DNA of 41,737 bases, taken from contig DUYW01000008.1 of assembly GCA_013349825.1 (NCBI GenBank), positions 1 through 41,737 of the forward strand, read 5' to 3'. This stretch comes from Gammaproteobacteria bacterium. Lineage in GTDB: Bacteria > Pseudomonadota > Gammaproteobacteria > GCF-002020875. Position 1 is the first letter of the stretch; each line of letters opens with the position of its first letter. The position numbers and the translations under genes were made by a program. This document shows, one piece after another, positions 23,174 to 33,013 of the stretch. The notes beneath the pieces were generated by a model. The model saw only the letters and a program-made list of their open reading frames with translations. It ran no database searches and was not told the DNA's origin.

Positions 23174-24154
23174 GTGAGTGAGTCAGTTGGTCAAAAAAGT
23201 GAGTCAGTTGGAGTTGGTGGCGAGTCCGTACATGGATTATCACTAGAGGGCACACTAGGGGCGCGTCTGCGTGCAAAAAGAAAGCAACGTGATCTCAATA
23301 TTGAGGATGTAGCGCACCACCTTAAACTCGATTCGACGTTGCTCAAGGCCTTTGAAGAGGATAGTGGCCCCCCACATGGTCTGCCGGAGGTTTACTATAA
23401 AGGCTTTTTGAGAAACTACGCCCGCTACCTGAAGGTGGAGATAAATGGTGCTGTGAACAGGACCGCTCGGTCTGAGTCTGTTCAGGGGCATGCGCGTTCG
23501 GATCAACCTTTCGAAAGCAGACGGGTCTTGTGGCCCTATTTTTTGCTGTTGATTGTAGCAGCTGCGTATTGGTGGCTGAAAGGTGGAGGCGTAGAGCTGT
23601 ATCAATCTTCTGTGGAGCAGCCGGTGAAAACGGACTCCGGACAACAGTTGTCTCAACCAGAAAAAGCTGAGATGAAGGCTGAAGTGAAGCCAGAGACAGG
23701 GAGTGTGGATACCTCCGATGAGCGGTTGGCAGAGAGTCCAGCAGTAGTGAATGAAGTCAAGACAGAGATTGAAAAGGTGGTGCAAGAGGTGGACCAAACA
23801 TCAGTAGAGCCGACTGTTGTGGAGCCTCAGTCTGGGGAGCATTCAGAACCCTTCATCAAGCCAGGAATTGCAGCGGAAACCGGGAATGTAGAGACGGTGG
23901 CACTTCGAGGTACGGTGACCATCCGTTATATTGACCGCTCCTGGACACAGGTTACAGATGGTTTGGGACGAGTATTGGTAAAACGAACATTGGACGCAGG
24001 TGCGATTGAAGATTTTGAAGGGTTGCTGCCACTGGAAATTAACTTGGGGAATGCGATTGGGGTCCGAGTACAGTTCAATGGTAAGCCTTTTGACCACCTG
24101 AACTATATTGATGACAATAATATTGCCCAATTTACTCTGGGGGGGCAGGAGTGA
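23174..24154 (+). CDS. rodZ: RodZ-like cell-shape protein
   Basis: 326 residues, GTG start at 23174. A cytoplasmic helix-turn-helix domain (about 24-95, [20 protein letters not shown]), one membrane segment (about 117-136), a Glu/Val/Pro-rich linker and a C-terminal DUF4115-type domain (about 240-326, [20 protein letters not shown]). RodZ links the MreB actin cytoskeleton to the cell envelope. The first codons contain a duplicated GTGAGTCAGTTGG. Its stop overlaps ispG by four bases. Confidence 0.93.
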   Translation: MSESVGQKSESVGVGGESVHGLSLEGTLGARLRAKRKQRDLNIEDVAHHLKLDSTLLKAFEEDSGPPHGLPEVYYKGFLRNYARYLKVEINGAVNRTARSESVQGHARSDQPFESRRVLWPYFLLLIVAAAYWWLKGGGVELYQSSVEQPVKTDSGQQLSQPEKAEMKAEVKPETGSVDTSDERLAESPAVVNEVKTEIEKVVQEVDQTSVEPTVVEPQSGEHSEPFIKPGIAAETGNVETVALRGTVTIRYIDRSWTQVTDGLGRVLVKRTLDAGAIEDFEGLLPLEINLGNAIGVRVQFNGKPFDHLNYIDDNNIAQFTLGGQE

Positions 24155-25242
24155 TTCGAACCGCCTCTATTACGCGTAGAAAGTCCAGAGCGATCAAAGT
24201 GGGTGATGTTATCGTTGGGGGAGATGCTCCCATCTCTGTGCAGAGCATGACTAATACCTCAACTGCTGATGTGGCCGCTACGGTTCGACAAATCGAAGCT
24301 CTGCAACAGGTTGGGGCGGATATTGTGCGGGTATCTGTACCAGATATGGAGTCTGCAGAGGCCTTTGGTGAAATCAAGCGACAGGTGTTGGTGCCGTTGG
24401 TAGCAGACATCCATTTTGATCATAAAATTGCCTTACGCGTTGCAGAGTTGGGAGTTGATTGTCTGCGTATTAATCCAGGGAATATTGGCCGGGAAGAGCG
24501 GGTACGGGAGGTGGTTGCCTCTGCACGGGAACACGGTATCCCGATCCGTATCGGGGTCAATGCAGGCTCTCTGGAAAAAGAGATTCAGAAGAGGTACGGG
24601 GAGCCAACACCGGAGGCGATGGTGGAGTCAGCTCTTCGCCATATCGATTACCTGGATCGTCTTGACTTTCAGGATTATAAAGTGAGCCTTAAAGCGTCAG
24701 ATGTATTTATGACGGTAGAGGCTTACCGCATTTTAGCCACTCAAATTGAACAACCACTCCACCTTGGGATTACAGAAGCGGGTGGTCTGCGCAGTGGTGC
24801 AGTCAAATCATCGGTTGGCTTGGGGCTGCTGCTCTCGGAAGGAATCGGAGATACCATTCGGGTCTCGTTGGCCGCAGACCCGGTAGAAGAGATCAAGGTG
24901 GGGTTTGATATTCTGAAAAGCCTTCATCTGCGCAGTAAAGGGGTCAACCTGATCGCCTGTCCCTCCTGCTCAAGACAGAATTTTGATGTAGTTGCGACGG
25001 TGAATGCGCTGGAACAGCGGCTGGAGGATATTATTGAGCCAATTGATGTGGCAGTGATTGGGTGTGTGGTCAATGGGCCGGGTGAAGCCAGGGAGGTTGC
25101 TGTAGCGGTTACCGGAGGTAGTCCCAATCTAATCTATCTTAATGGTGCTCCAGACCATAAGATCGATAATGAGCAGCTGGTGGATACACTCGAGAAGCAG
25201 GTGAGAGCACAGTTAGTCGCACGTGTGGCAGAGAAGGTGTGA
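24151..25242 (+). CDS. ispG: 4-hydroxy-3-methylbut-2-en-1-yl diphosphate synthase
   Basis: 363 residues, GTG start at 24151. IspG makes HMBPP in the MEP isoprenoid pathway, using a [4Fe-4S] cluster held by cysteines in CPSCSR and [10 protein letters not shown]. The N-terminal TIM barrel starts with [19 protein letters not shown]. It is the short bacterial form without an inserted domain. hisS follows after 10 bases. Confidence 0.97.
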   Translation: MIRTASITRRKSRAIKVGDVIVGGDAPISVQSMTNTSTADVAATVRQIEALQQVGADIVRVSVPDMESAEAFGEIKRQVLVPLVADIHFDHKIALRVAELGVDCLRINPGNIGREERVREVVASAREHGIPIRIGVNAGSLEKEIQKRYGEPTPEAMVESALRHIDYLDRLDFQDYKVSLKASDVFMTVEAYRILATQIEQPLHLGITEAGGLRSGAVKSSVGLGLLLSEGIGDTIRVSLAADPVEEIKVGFDILKSLHLRSKGVNLIACPSCSRQNFDVVATVNALEQRLEDIIEPIDVAVIGCVVNGPGEAREVAVAVTGGSPNLIYLNGAPDHKIDNEQLVDTLEKQVRAQLVARVAEKV

Positions 25243-25252
25243 GGGAGATACG

Positions 25253-26536
25253 ATGAGTAATAAGATACAGTCAATTCGAGGAATGAATGATCTGCTTCCA
25301 GAGGAATCGGATCTCTGGCAAGCGGCTGAACAGGTGCTACGAAGTACACTCAATGGCTACGGCTATCAGGAGATTCGTATGCCGATTGTTGAGAAGACCG
25401 AACTCTTCAAACGGTCAATTGGTGAGGTGACCGATATTGTCGAGAAGGAGATGTACACCTTCGAAGATCGGAATGGCGATAGTCTCACCCTGCGTCCCGA
25501 GGGGACGGCAGGTTGTGTACGAGCAGTGATTGAGAATGGGTTGCTGCGTGGACCGGCACAGAGGCTCTGGTATACCGGCCCCATGTTTCGTCACGAACGG
25601 CCCCAGCGTGGGCGATATCGCCAGTTTCACCAGATGGGGGTTGAGGTATTTGGTTTGGAAGGCCCGGACGTAGATGCCGAGCTGATTGCAATCTCTGCGC
25701 GTATCTGGAAATTATTGGGGATTAAAGAGGTGACCCTGCAGCTTAATTCGCTTGGTTCAGCACAGTCTCGCGCACGTTATAGGACTGTTTTGGTGAACTA
25801 CTTTAAGCAGCACCTGCAGCAGTTAGATGAGGATAGTCTGCGTCGTCTGGAGGGTAATCCATTGCGTATTCTGGATAGTAAAAATCCTGATATGGCTCTG
25901 TTGATCGCGCAGGCACCTACACTGGATGAATCACTGGATGATGCAGATCGAGACCATTTTGAGCAGTTGAAGCGTATGTTGGATCAGATGGATATCGCGT
26001 ATGAGATCAATCCGCGACTGGTCAGAGGCCTTGACTACTATGGGCGTACCGTCTTTGAGTGGGTAACGGAGTTGCTGGGGGCTCAGGGGACGATCTGTGC
26101 CGGTGGACGTTACGATGGGCTGGTAGAGCAGGTGGGCGGGAAAGCGACCCGTGCGGTTGGTTTTGCGATGGGAATAGAGCGATTGGTCGAACTCATACGT
26201 GAGCACTCCAGCTTTGAGTTTAAAGCATCACCGGATGCCTACCTAGTGCTGGCTGGAGAAGCTGCAGCTGTTTCTGGGTTGAAGATTGCAGAGCAATTAC
26301 GCAGCGCTGTTCCACAATTGAAGCTACTCTCCAACTTGGGAGGCGGTGGTTTTAAGGCACAGTTTAAGCGTGCTGACCGTTGCGGTGCACGCTTTGCGCT
26401 GGTGGTAGGGGATGATGAACTGGAGCAAGAGGTGGTAACGGTAAAGGATCTGACAGGAGAGTTGGAGCAACAGACACTCTCAATCGATGGTGTGGCACAA
26501 CTGTTGGCAAGTTATAATGGTAAAAGGTCGCTCTAA
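25253..26536 (+). CDS. hisS: histidyl-tRNA synthetase
   Basis: 427 residues from ATG 25253, with GGGAG just upstream; an earlier in-frame ATG-like start at 25223 lies inside ispG and is not used. Class II motifs are visible: motif 2 around [16 protein letters not shown], the histidine A-box [15 protein letters not shown], and [17 protein letters not shown]-terminal anticodon-binding domain follows (about 330-427). Confidence 0.97.
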   Translation: MSNKIQSIRGMNDLLPEESDLWQAAEQVLRSTLNGYGYQEIRMPIVEKTELFKRSIGEVTDIVEKEMYTFEDRNGDSLTLRPEGTAGCVRAVIENGLLRGPAQRLWYTGPMFRHERPQRGRYRQFHQMGVEVFGLEGPDVDAELIAISARIWKLLGIKEVTLQLNSLGSAQSRARYRTVLVNYFKQHLQQLDEDSLRRLEGNPLRILDSKNPDMALLIAQAPTLDESLDDADRDHFEQLKRMLDQMDIAYEINPRLVRGLDYYGRTVFEWVTELLGAQGTICAGGRYDGLVEQVGGKATRAVGFAMGIERLVELIREHSSFEFKASPDAYLVLAGEAAAVSGLKIAEQLRSAVPQLKLLSNLGGGGFKAQFKRADRCGARFALVVGDDELEQEVVTVKDLTGELEQQTLSIDGVAQLLASYNGKRSL

Positions 26537-26623
26537 CAGCGCACTTTTCTTGTGATTTCGGTGTCAACTGAATGGTTACGAGATACGTTTAAATATATTT
26601 GGGATGATGGATAGGATTTGATG

Positions 26624-27250
26624 ATGGAAATTAATACGACTGATCAGGACGAGATCGAGATACTCAAAAAATGGTGGAAAGAGAATGGAACTTCTCTGGT
26701 TACAGGTTTGGTTGTAGGGCTTACCATTCTGTTTGGCTGGAGGGGCTGGAATGAATATGTTGACAGCCAGGGGATGGCAGCTTCTCAATATTTTGAGCAG
26801 ATGCAGAATGCGATTATCCAGCAACAGGCTGAGAAGGCTGAAGGGGTTGGAAATCAGTTGATTGACCAGTATCCTGGAACAGTCTATGCGACCAATGCAG
26901 CGTTGGCTCTGGCAGCACTCAGTGTCGAGAGAAATGATGGTGCAGCCGCGCGAGTTCACTTTCAGTGGGTTATTGAAAAGAGTAGTTTTGACTCATCACG
27001 CCAACTGGCACAGTTAGGGGTAGCACGTACCTATCTAAATGACGGCAATCTGGAGCAGGCTCTCAACAATCTTGAGGGTAGTGATGGTATCTACCGTTCA
27101 CATTTCAGTGAAGTGAAAGGGGATGTGTTGCGTCAGAAGGGAGATCATGCTGCGGCCCGGGCGGCTTATGCAGATGCACTGCAGTTAACCGATGTGGTCG
27201 ATCCCCGCAGAGAGCTATTAGAAATGAAAATTGATGAGGTTAAATCGTAA
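26624..27250 (+). CDS. yfgM: YfgM-like inner-membrane TPR ancillary protein
   Basis: 208 residues. A short cytoplasmic N-terminus (MEINTTDQDEIEILKKWWKE), one membrane segment (about 22-40) and a periplasmic TPR-type domain. YfgM associates with the Sec translocon and periplasmic chaperones such as PpiD. ATG 26624 suits both the AGGA seven bases upstream and the family N-terminus; ATG 26621 and TTG 26618 are in frame. The stop codon overlaps bamB by one base. Confidence 0.9.
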   Translation: MEINTTDQDEIEILKKWWKENGTSLVTGLVVGLTILFGWRGWNEYVDSQGMAASQYFEQMQNAIIQQQAEKAEGVGNQLIDQYPGTVYATNAALALAALSVERNDGAAARVHFQWVIEKSSFDSSRQLAQLGVARTYLNDGNLEQALNNLEGSDGIYRSHFSEVKGDVLRQKGDHAAARAAYADALQLTDVVDPRRELLEMKIDEVKS

Positions 27251-28425
27251 TGGCAACAGGGTTGCGCCCCTTCGGGATACTCTTGTTTCTGAGCTTTTTG
27301 GTGGGCTGCTCTACCGTAGATCGAATGGTGGATCAGGCCAGTGGTTGGGTAGGAAAGGATCAGTCAATCGCCAAACTGGCCCCTTTGGCGATTGAAGAGG
27401 TGAAGCCTTCGATTGTATGGAGTGAGCGAATTGGCGATGGCACGGCAGGGTTGATTGTCAGGGTGGAGCACCAAGTGGTCGGGGATATGCTCTATATGGC
27501 TTCCGTCGATGGCGAGATTGCGGCGATTGATCTCCCTTCCGGAGCAGTGCGCTGGAATGTAAATTCTAAAGAGAGAATCATGAGTGGTGTGGTGGTTGGG
27601 CCACGTAATCTCTATGTGGGAAATGAATCAGGTTATCTGGTTGCATTTGATCGTGAAACAGGTCAGGAACGTTGGTCGCTCTCACTGTTAAGTGAGTTGT
27701 TGTCACCTGTAGCCATTGCCCCCGGTCGAGTGATCGTTCGTACCGTAGACGGAAAAATCTCGGCAGTGAACAGTGAAAATGGGGAAAAGCTCTGGAATTA
27801 TGAGAGAGAGGTTCCTGTGCTGACATTACGAGGGACAGGAACCCCTATTGTTGTAGAGGATCAGGTGATTGCCGGTCTGGATAGTGGTGAGGTGGTTGCC
27901 CTGGCCCTGGAAGATGGACGCGAACATTGGCTCAAGAGTGTGACTACGGCACGTGGCCGGACAGAAATTGAGCGAATGGTGGATATCGATGCAGATCCTG
28001 TGGTGGCAGGAGATAAAATCTATGTCGTCGGCTATCAGGGGAATCTGGCTGCACTGAATGTGGCAGATGGTGAACAACTCTGGAAACGTAAGGTAAGCGC
28101 TGTTCAACAGCCGATGACTTTTGGAGGCTACCTTTTCCTCTCGGACCAAGAGGGAAATGTTTGGGCCTTTGATCAAAAAGATGGAACTGCCTTATGGAAG
28201 CAGGATCAGCTGAAAGAGCGCTCACCAACCACACCACTATTGGTTGGGAAAAGTCTGATTGTAGGGGATAGTGAAGGCTATCTACACTGGATCTCTGCAG
28301 AAGATGGTCATCTTCAGGGACGTCTTAAATTTGATCAAGAGGGCATTACCGTATCGCCACGGCAGCATCAGGGGAGTCTGGTGGTGGTTGGTAATAGTGG
28401 CAAGGTAGCCCTGATTAGCCACTAA
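27250..28425 (+). CDS. bamB: outer-membrane assembly lipoprotein BamB
   Basis: 391 residues. The signal peptide ends in the lipobox LVGC, and the mature part is an eight-bladed propeller with PQQ-like repeats such as VAFDRETGQERWSL, SAVNSENGEKLWNY, AALNVADGEQLWKR and WAFDQKDGTALWKQ. BamB supports beta-barrel insertion by BamA. Coupled to yfgM by TAATG and followed by der after 13 bases, the usual arrangement. Confidence 0.95.
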   Translation: MATGLRPFGILLFLSFLVGCSTVDRMVDQASGWVGKDQSIAKLAPLAIEEVKPSIVWSERIGDGTAGLIVRVEHQVVGDMLYMASVDGEIAAIDLPSGAVRWNVNSKERIMSGVVVGPRNLYVGNESGYLVAFDRETGQERWSLSLLSELLSPVAIAPGRVIVRTVDGKISAVNSENGEKLWNYEREVPVLTLRGTGTPIVVEDQVIAGLDSGEVVALALEDGREHWLKSVTTARGRTEIERMVDIDADPVVAGDKIYVVGYQGNLAALNVADGEQLWKRKVSAVQQPMTFGGYLFLSDQEGNVWAFDQKDGTALWKQDQLKERSPTTPLLVGKSLIVGDSEGYLHWISAEDGHLQGRLKFDQEGITVSPRQHQGSLVVVGNSGKVALISH

Positions 28426-28438
28426 CAAAGTTGAATCT

Positions 28439-29848
28439 ATGCTTCCTGTAATTGCGCTGGTAGGACGCCCCAATGTGGGGAAGTCGACACTCTTTAACCG
28501 CCTGACCGGTACCCGGGATGCACTGGTTGCAGACCGTCCGGGTTTAACCCGTGACAGGCAGTATGGAATGGCACGCTTTGATCTTGGAGGTGAGGAGGGG
28601 GCACGCACCTATATGGTGGTCGATACCGGGGGGTTGAGCGATGACCCTGAAGGCATTGAGACCTTGATGGAGGATCAGGTCTGGGTCGCTATTGAAGAGT
28701 CCGATGTGGTGCTGTTTCTGGTCGATGGGCGAGGGGGGATGACGTCAGCAGACCAGGCTATAGGGGAACAGTTGCGAAAGTTGGATAAAGCACTCTATCT
28801 GATTGTGAACAAATGTGAAGGGGTGGATGAAGATCTTGCCAACGCGGAATTCTATGCAATGGCACTGGGGCAGCCTTATGCGATCTCGGCTGCACACAAC
28901 CATCGCATCGGTGCATTGATGGAAAAGGTATTATCTCCTTTTCCGCTGGACCCTGAGGTTGAAACCGATGAAGAGGAGCGCACCATTCGGGTTGCTGTAG
29001 TTGGGCGCCCAAATGTGGGTAAGTCCACACTGATCAACCGCTTGATTGGTGAAGAACGACTGCTCGCTTTTGATCTGCCGGGTACGACCCGAGACAGCAT
29101 TGAAGTGCCGTTTGAAGAGAATGGTAGAAACTACACGCTAATCGATACCGCAGGTGTCAGAAGACGGGGCAAAGTTCATGATGTGGTAGAGAAGTTTAGT
29201 GTCATTAAAGCCTTTCAGGCAATTGAACAGGCCAATGTGGTGGTTGTAGTGATGGATGCTCGTGAGGGGATGACGGACCAGGATGCGACCCTGCTGGGGA
29301 TGGTGATGGATTCTGGTCGCGCAGTTGTGATTGGGTTTAACAAATGGGATGGGATGGAGTCCTCTGAGCGTGAGCGTAATAAGAGTGAGCTGGCACGTCG
29401 GCTTCACTTTATTGACTATGCCGAGATTTACACTATCTCTGCGCTTCATGGGAGTGGCATCAGAGACCTTTTCAGTGCAGTTAATCGCGCCTATCGAGCT
29501 GCACGAAAAGAGTTGAATACCCCAGAGCTGACACGGGTGTTGGAAGAGAGTGTGGTTTCACACCCACCACCACTGGTTCATGGTCACCGTATCAAGATGC
29601 GTTATGCACACCAGGGTGGACAGAATCCACCCCGTATCATTATCCATGGCAACCAGCTGGACTCTGTTCCGAAAGGGTACCGACGTTATTTGATGAATCA
29701 GTTTCGAAAGGCATTTCGCCTGAATGGAACCCCTATTCGTCTCGAATTTAAAACTTCAAGTAACCCCTTTGCAGGACGTAAGAATAAATTGACTGACCGG
29801 CAGGTTAAAAAGCGCCGGCGGTTGAAAACATTTACCCAACGTAAATAG
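28439..29848 (+). CDS. der: GTPase Der (EngA), ribosome assembly
   Basis: 469 residues with two tandem GTPase domains: P-loops GRPNVGKS at residues 8-15 and again near 188-195, switch DTGG and DTAG, and NKCE and NKWD base-recognition motifs. A KH-like C-terminal domain ends in a basic tail (KLTDRQVKKRRRLKTF). Der helps mature the 50S ribosomal subunit. Confidence 0.97.
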   Translation: MLPVIALVGRPNVGKSTLFNRLTGTRDALVADRPGLTRDRQYGMARFDLGGEEGARTYMVVDTGGLSDDPEGIETLMEDQVWVAIEESDVVLFLVDGRGGMTSADQAIGEQLRKLDKALYLIVNKCEGVDEDLANAEFYAMALGQPYAISAAHNHRIGALMEKVLSPFPLDPEVETDEEERTIRVAVVGRPNVGKSTLINRLIGEERLLAFDLPGTTRDSIEVPFEENGRNYTLIDTAGVRRRGKVHDVVEKFSVIKAFQAIEQANVVVVVMDAREGMTDQDATLLGMVMDSGRAVVIGFNKWDGMESSERERNKSELARRLHFIDYAEIYTISALHGSGIRDLFSAVNRAYRAARKELNTPELTRVLEESVVSHPPPLVHGHRIKMRYAHQGGQNPPRIIIHGNQLDSVPKGYRRYLMNQFRKAFRLNGTPIRLEFKTSSNPFAGRKNKLTDRQVKKRRRLKTFTQRK

Positions 29849-30117
29849 TGTCCGATGGCTCCCAGTCTTGGTTTCTCTACCTGCTGGAGTGTGAGAATGG
29901 GTATCTTTACAGTGGAATATCGACTGATGTAGAGCGGCGCTTTCTCCATCACCAACAGGGGAAAGGAGCTAAATTTACCCGTATCAACCGTCCGCTACGT
30001 ATTCTGGGTGTTGAGTCTCATAAGAGTCGAAGCAGTGCCTCCGTTGCAGAGGCAAAACTGAAGAAAATGGTCAGGACAAAGAAGTTGGCGTGGGCTGCAG
30101 CAGCCCTCAAGAGGTGA
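29848..30117 (+). CDS. small GIY-YIG nuclease-like protein (YhbQ family)
   Basis: 89 residues, GTG start sharing its first base with the der stop codon. The GIY-YIG core reads FLYLLECENGYLYSGISTD, followed by the conserved Arg in VERRFLHHQQGKGAKFTR and Glu in VAEAKLKKM. Members of this UPF0213 group are single-domain proteins linked to DNA damage responses, with poorly known substrates. The sequence is full length for the group. Confidence 0.92.
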   Translation: MSDGSQSWFLYLLECENGYLYSGISTDVERRFLHHQQGKGAKFTRINRPLRILGVESHKSRSSASVAEAKLKKMVRTKKLAWAAAALKR

Positions 30118-30127
30118 AAATTGGGGC

Positions 30128-30149
30128 TAGAGTGATTATGTTCACTCTA
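30128..30149. repeat. hairpin after the GIY-YIG gene
   Basis: A perfect 8-base stem TAGAGTGA (30128-30135) and TCACTCTA (30142-30149) with a six-base loop lies 10 bases after the stop codon. No T-run follows, so it may be a message-end structure rather than a classical terminator. Confidence 0.5.
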
Positions 30150-30264
30150 ATAAATATGATAAATATCATCTGCTAAGAGTAATTCATCCGATACTACTCT
30201 GAAGTGTTTATGGTGGGTGTCTGGATGACTTTATAACCAAGGGAGAGGTTGGGCTCAGTAGTGA

Positions 30265-30507
30265 AAAGAGCGTAACGCCAATCAGGAAAAAGATCAATAT
30301 CTTGCTTCGACGACTCATGATTTACGTATACCATTGACTATGATTATGGGTAATAGAGAGTTTCTGGTCGAGAGTGAGTTGAGTGCTGAACAGAGGGGTG
30401 TTCTGCGCTCTATTGATGTGGCAGGAGGTGGATTGCTCTCTCTGATTAATGATATTTTGGATATGTCCAAAATTGGTGCCGGAAAGTTCTGCTACAGCAT
30501 GGTATGA
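30265..30507 (+). pseudogene. relic of a hybrid sensor histidine kinase (dimerisation domain only)
   Basis: An 80-codon frame without a start codon, bounded by a stop at 30262 and TGA at 30505. It translates to a HisKA domain: QEKDQYLASTTHDLRIPLTM contains the H-box (Asp for the usual Glu after His, Ile for Thr), then LLSLINDILDMSKIGAGKF matches the second HisKA helix. The ATP-binding domain, sensor and start are missing. It is too short to be tallied as a gene and is not a functional kinase. A full-length relative with the same motifs (MSHEIRTPLNAIIG and IVNDILDFSKIEAGK) lies at 38077 onward. Confidence 0.82.
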
Positions 30508-30527
30508 TCCACATCGTTTAAATTTAT

Positions 30528-30639
30528 GGTTGACCGTATTGGTCCCCTCGCAATGATACGCTGTGAATCCCGTCAGGCCTGGAAGGGAGCAGCGGCAGCA
30601 GCGGACTCATGTGCCGGGGTGTGGCTGATACGGTTGACC
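30528..30639 (+). ncRNA. ffs: 4.5S signal recognition particle RNA
   Basis: About 112 bases folding as one long hairpin. The ends GGTTGACCGTAT (30528-30539) and ATACGGTTGACC (30628-30639) are largely complementary. The apical Ffh-binding signature is present as GGCCTGGAAGGGAGCAGC near 30578-30595 with TGTGCCGGGGTGTGGCTG on the other arm. The location directly before dnaX is a classic one. Confidence 0.93.
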
Positions 30640-30677
30640 ACCCTAATTCATTAGCTTAGCCACAGCGATCTAAATTC

Positions 30678-32384
30678 ATGTCCTATCAGGTTCTTGCGCG
30701 TAAATGGCGACCTCGTAACTTCAGTGAAATGGAGGGGCAGGAGCATGTGTTACGAGCACTGATTAATGCGCTGGACCGTGATCAGCTACACCATGCCTAT
30801 CTCTTTACCGGCACACGAGGTGTAGGTAAGACAACCATAGCGAGGATCTTTGCGAAATCACTGAACTGTGAAACCAATGGGGTAACGGCGACCCCCTGTG
30901 GAACCTGCGCAGCCTGTCAGGAGATCGATGAAGGACGTTTTGTTGATCTGATAGAGGTGGATGCAGCCTCACGTACAAAGGTCGAAGAGACCCGTGACCT
31001 ACTTGATAATGTGCAATATATGCCGACCAAGGGGCGTTATAAAGTCTACTTGATTGACGAAGTTCACATGTTCTCCAACCACAGCGTCAATGCGCTGTTG
31101 AAGACACTGGAGGAGCCACCACCCCATGTGAAATTTCTGTTGGCGACCACAGATCCACAGAAACTACCCGTCACCATCCGTTCTCGCTGTTTGCAATTTA
31201 ACCTCAAGAGAATCTCCAGTGAACGCATTGCAGACTATCTGGGCCGACTGTTACAGCAGGAGGCCGTTGCCTGTGAAACAGAAGGGTTGAAGTTGATTGC
31301 CAGGGCAGCAGAGGGAAGTATGCGTGATGCGCTGAGTCTATTGGATCAGGCCATTGCCTATGGTGGCGGTCATGTCGATGAGGCAGATGTGGCGGCTATG
31401 TTGGGAACCATTGAACAGCGTCAACTTCTCAATATCGTTGAGGCTTTGATACAACAGGATGGAGTGGCGATGCTGCAGCAGGTGGAGCTGCTGGCGCAAC
31501 AGGCGGTCGATTTTGGTGGAGTATTGATCGAATTGATTGGACTCTTGCATCAAATGGCACTGTTACAATCTGTTCCGGAAGTGGCTGCTGATCGAGGAGT
31601 CAACGGTGAATGGGTGAATCTGGCCAATCAGCTTTCTGCTGAAGATCTACAGCTGTTCTATCAGATTGCCCTTATGGGTCGAAAAGATCTGCCACTGGCG
31701 GTAGATCCGCGTAGCGGCCTGGAGATGGTGTTGTTGAGGATGCTTGCATTTCAACCGCTTAACCAGGGAGGTGTTGCAGTAACATCCCCCCCATCATCGC
31801 CCACGCCCCCAGCCAGGATACAGCGCCCCTCATCGACGGCACGACATTCTGCCGAAGCGAAAGTTACACAAGCAGTACCTTTACAGATACATGAGCCACC
31901 ACCGGCCACTGAGGCTGTAACCGGTCGAGCTTCACCAAACGTCACTTCTGTCCATTCAGATTCCCCTGTTTTGATAAAAAGCGGCCAACCACTGAGTGCA
32001 GAACACTGGGAACAGACGATTCCGGATCTCGGGTTGAGAGGGCTGGCTGGACAACTGATACAGAACTCGATCTTTATTGAACATATAGCAGATCGGGTGT
32101 TATTGGAGATCCCTAAAAAGAGTGAAGCAATTCGTAATGAGAAGAGTCAACAGCGTGTAGAAGAGGCGCTAGGGCAATTTTTGGGGGCACCAATCAAACT
32201 CTCGATTCAGGTGAGTCAGGAGACGGTGCTTGATACCCCCGCACACCGTGCAGAGCAGCGTGTTGAGCAGGCACGTGCTGAGGCGGTTGAGGTGATACAG
32301 CAAGATGCAGACTTTCAAAGCTTGCTGAAGACTTTTGAAGGCTCAGTGGTGGATGGATCAATTGAACCTGTTCCACCCTCATAA
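30678..32384 (+). CDS. dnaX: DNA polymerase III tau (gamma/tau) subunit
   Basis: 568 residues. AAA+ clamp-loader motifs: P-loop GTRGVGKT (about 45-52), a zinc site CETNGVTATPCGTCAACQE, Walker B LIDEVHMFS and sensor TTDPQKLP. After about residue 365 comes a Pro/Ser/Thr-rich linker and then a C-terminal tau domain that binds the polymerase core. I see no A-rich slippery heptamer followed by a stop in the -1 frame at the usual place, so a separate gamma form is not evident. Confidence 0.97.
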   Translation: MSYQVLARKWRPRNFSEMEGQEHVLRALINALDRDQLHHAYLFTGTRGVGKTTIARIFAKSLNCETNGVTATPCGTCAACQEIDEGRFVDLIEVDAASRTKVEETRDLLDNVQYMPTKGRYKVYLIDEVHMFSNHSVNALLKTLEEPPPHVKFLLATTDPQKLPVTIRSRCLQFNLKRISSERIADYLGRLLQQEAVACETEGLKLIARAAEGSMRDALSLLDQAIAYGGGHVDEADVAAMLGTIEQRQLLNIVEALIQQDGVAMLQQVELLAQQAVDFGGVLIELIGLLHQMALLQSVPEVAADRGVNGEWVNLANQLSAEDLQLFYQIALMGRKDLPLAVDPRSGLEMVLLRMLAFQPLNQGGVAVTSPPSSPTPPARIQRPSSTARHSAEAKVTQAVPLQIHEPPPATEAVTGRASPNVTSVHSDSPVLIKSGQPLSAEHWEQTIPDLGLRGLAGQLIQNSIFIEHIADRVLLEIPKKSEAIRNEKSQQRVEEALGQFLGAPIKLSIQVSQETVLDTPAHRAEQRVEQARAEAVEVIQQDADFQSLLKTFEGSVVDGSIEPVPPS

Positions 32385-32396
32385 GGATGCTGTTTT

Positions 32397-32594
32397 GTAA
32401 CTATTCAGAGGTTACTAAAAAGGTTAAAGAATTTGATAGTAGCTGTTCAGATTGCCCCTGAAATTCACCCGTTCAAGGCAAAAAATGTGAGTTTATCCTT
32501 AGATGAGCGCGAGCATAGCTCGTAGTGTTACACGTGTAAATGACCATTGTTGAACGCCGAAATGGCAGATTTCAGGGGTGAGCTGAATAGTTAC
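32397..32594. mobile_element. IS66-like MITE, copy 2, with exact target duplication
   Basis: A 198-base non-coding element with perfect 12-base inverted ends, GTAACTATTCAG (32397-32408) and CTGAATAGTTAC (32583-32594). The 8-base direct repeat GCTGTTTT flanks it at 32389-32396 and 32595-32602, so insertion is proven by the sequence. Subterminal arms CCCCTGAAAT (32455-32464) and ATTTCAGGGG (32569-32578) and the central CGAGC-ATA-GCTCG (32510-32522) make a long folded structure. It sits five bases beyond the dnaX stop plus the duplication, inside the dnaX-ybaB-recR operon. Confidence 0.93.
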
Positions 32595-32682
32595 GCTGTT
32601 TTATGAATAATTGAGGTGCCCATAAGTGATCATCGCTATTGAGCGTGATCATCGTTAATAGAAACTGGAAATGGAGTAGGTG

Positions 32683-33006
32683 ATGAAGGGTGGTTTAGGT
32701 GGCCTGATGAAGCAGGCGCAGAAGATGCAAGAGGATATGCAGAAGGCTCAAGAAGAGTTGGCTGCCAAAGAGGTAGAGGGGCAGTCGGGTGCTGGACTGG
32801 TCAAGATTGCAATGACAGGCCGCCATGAGGTGCGTCGTGTCACAATCGATAACTCCTTGTTGGCAGAAGATCGTGACATGTTGGAGGATTTGGTGGCCGC
32901 AGCGATCAATGATGCCGTCCATAAAGTAGAAGATAGCAGTCGTGACATGATGTCTGGAATGACTGCTGGACTCAATCTTCCAGCCGGTATGAAACTTCCG
33001 TTTTAA
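32683..33006 (+). CDS. ybaB: YbaB/EbfC nucleoid-associated protein
   Basis: 107 residues from ATG 32683 (a GTG at 32680 precedes it). [20 protein letters not shown], then [20 protein letters not shown] and a helical end are typical of YbaB, a dimeric DNA-binding protein. It follows dnaX and precedes recR by seven bases. The MITE at 32397 now lies between it and dnaX. Confidence 0.96.
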   Translation: MKGGLGGLMKQAQKMQEDMQKAQEELAAKEVEGQSGAGLVKIAMTGRHEVRRVTIDNSLLAEDRDMLEDLVAAAINDAVHKVEDSSRDMMSGMTAGLNLPAGMKLPF

Positions 33007-33013
33007 AGGTCTT

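Noticed and set aside
30118-30264. Additional coding relic of the kinase upstream of its HisKA fragment
   Set aside because: The frame is closed by a stop at 30262 and no PAS or HAMP residues could be read in the other frames.
32100-32130. Programmed frameshift site in dnaX
   Set aside because: The A-rich stretch CCTAAAAAGAG is not a standard slippery heptamer and sits in the C-terminal domain, not at the gamma boundary.
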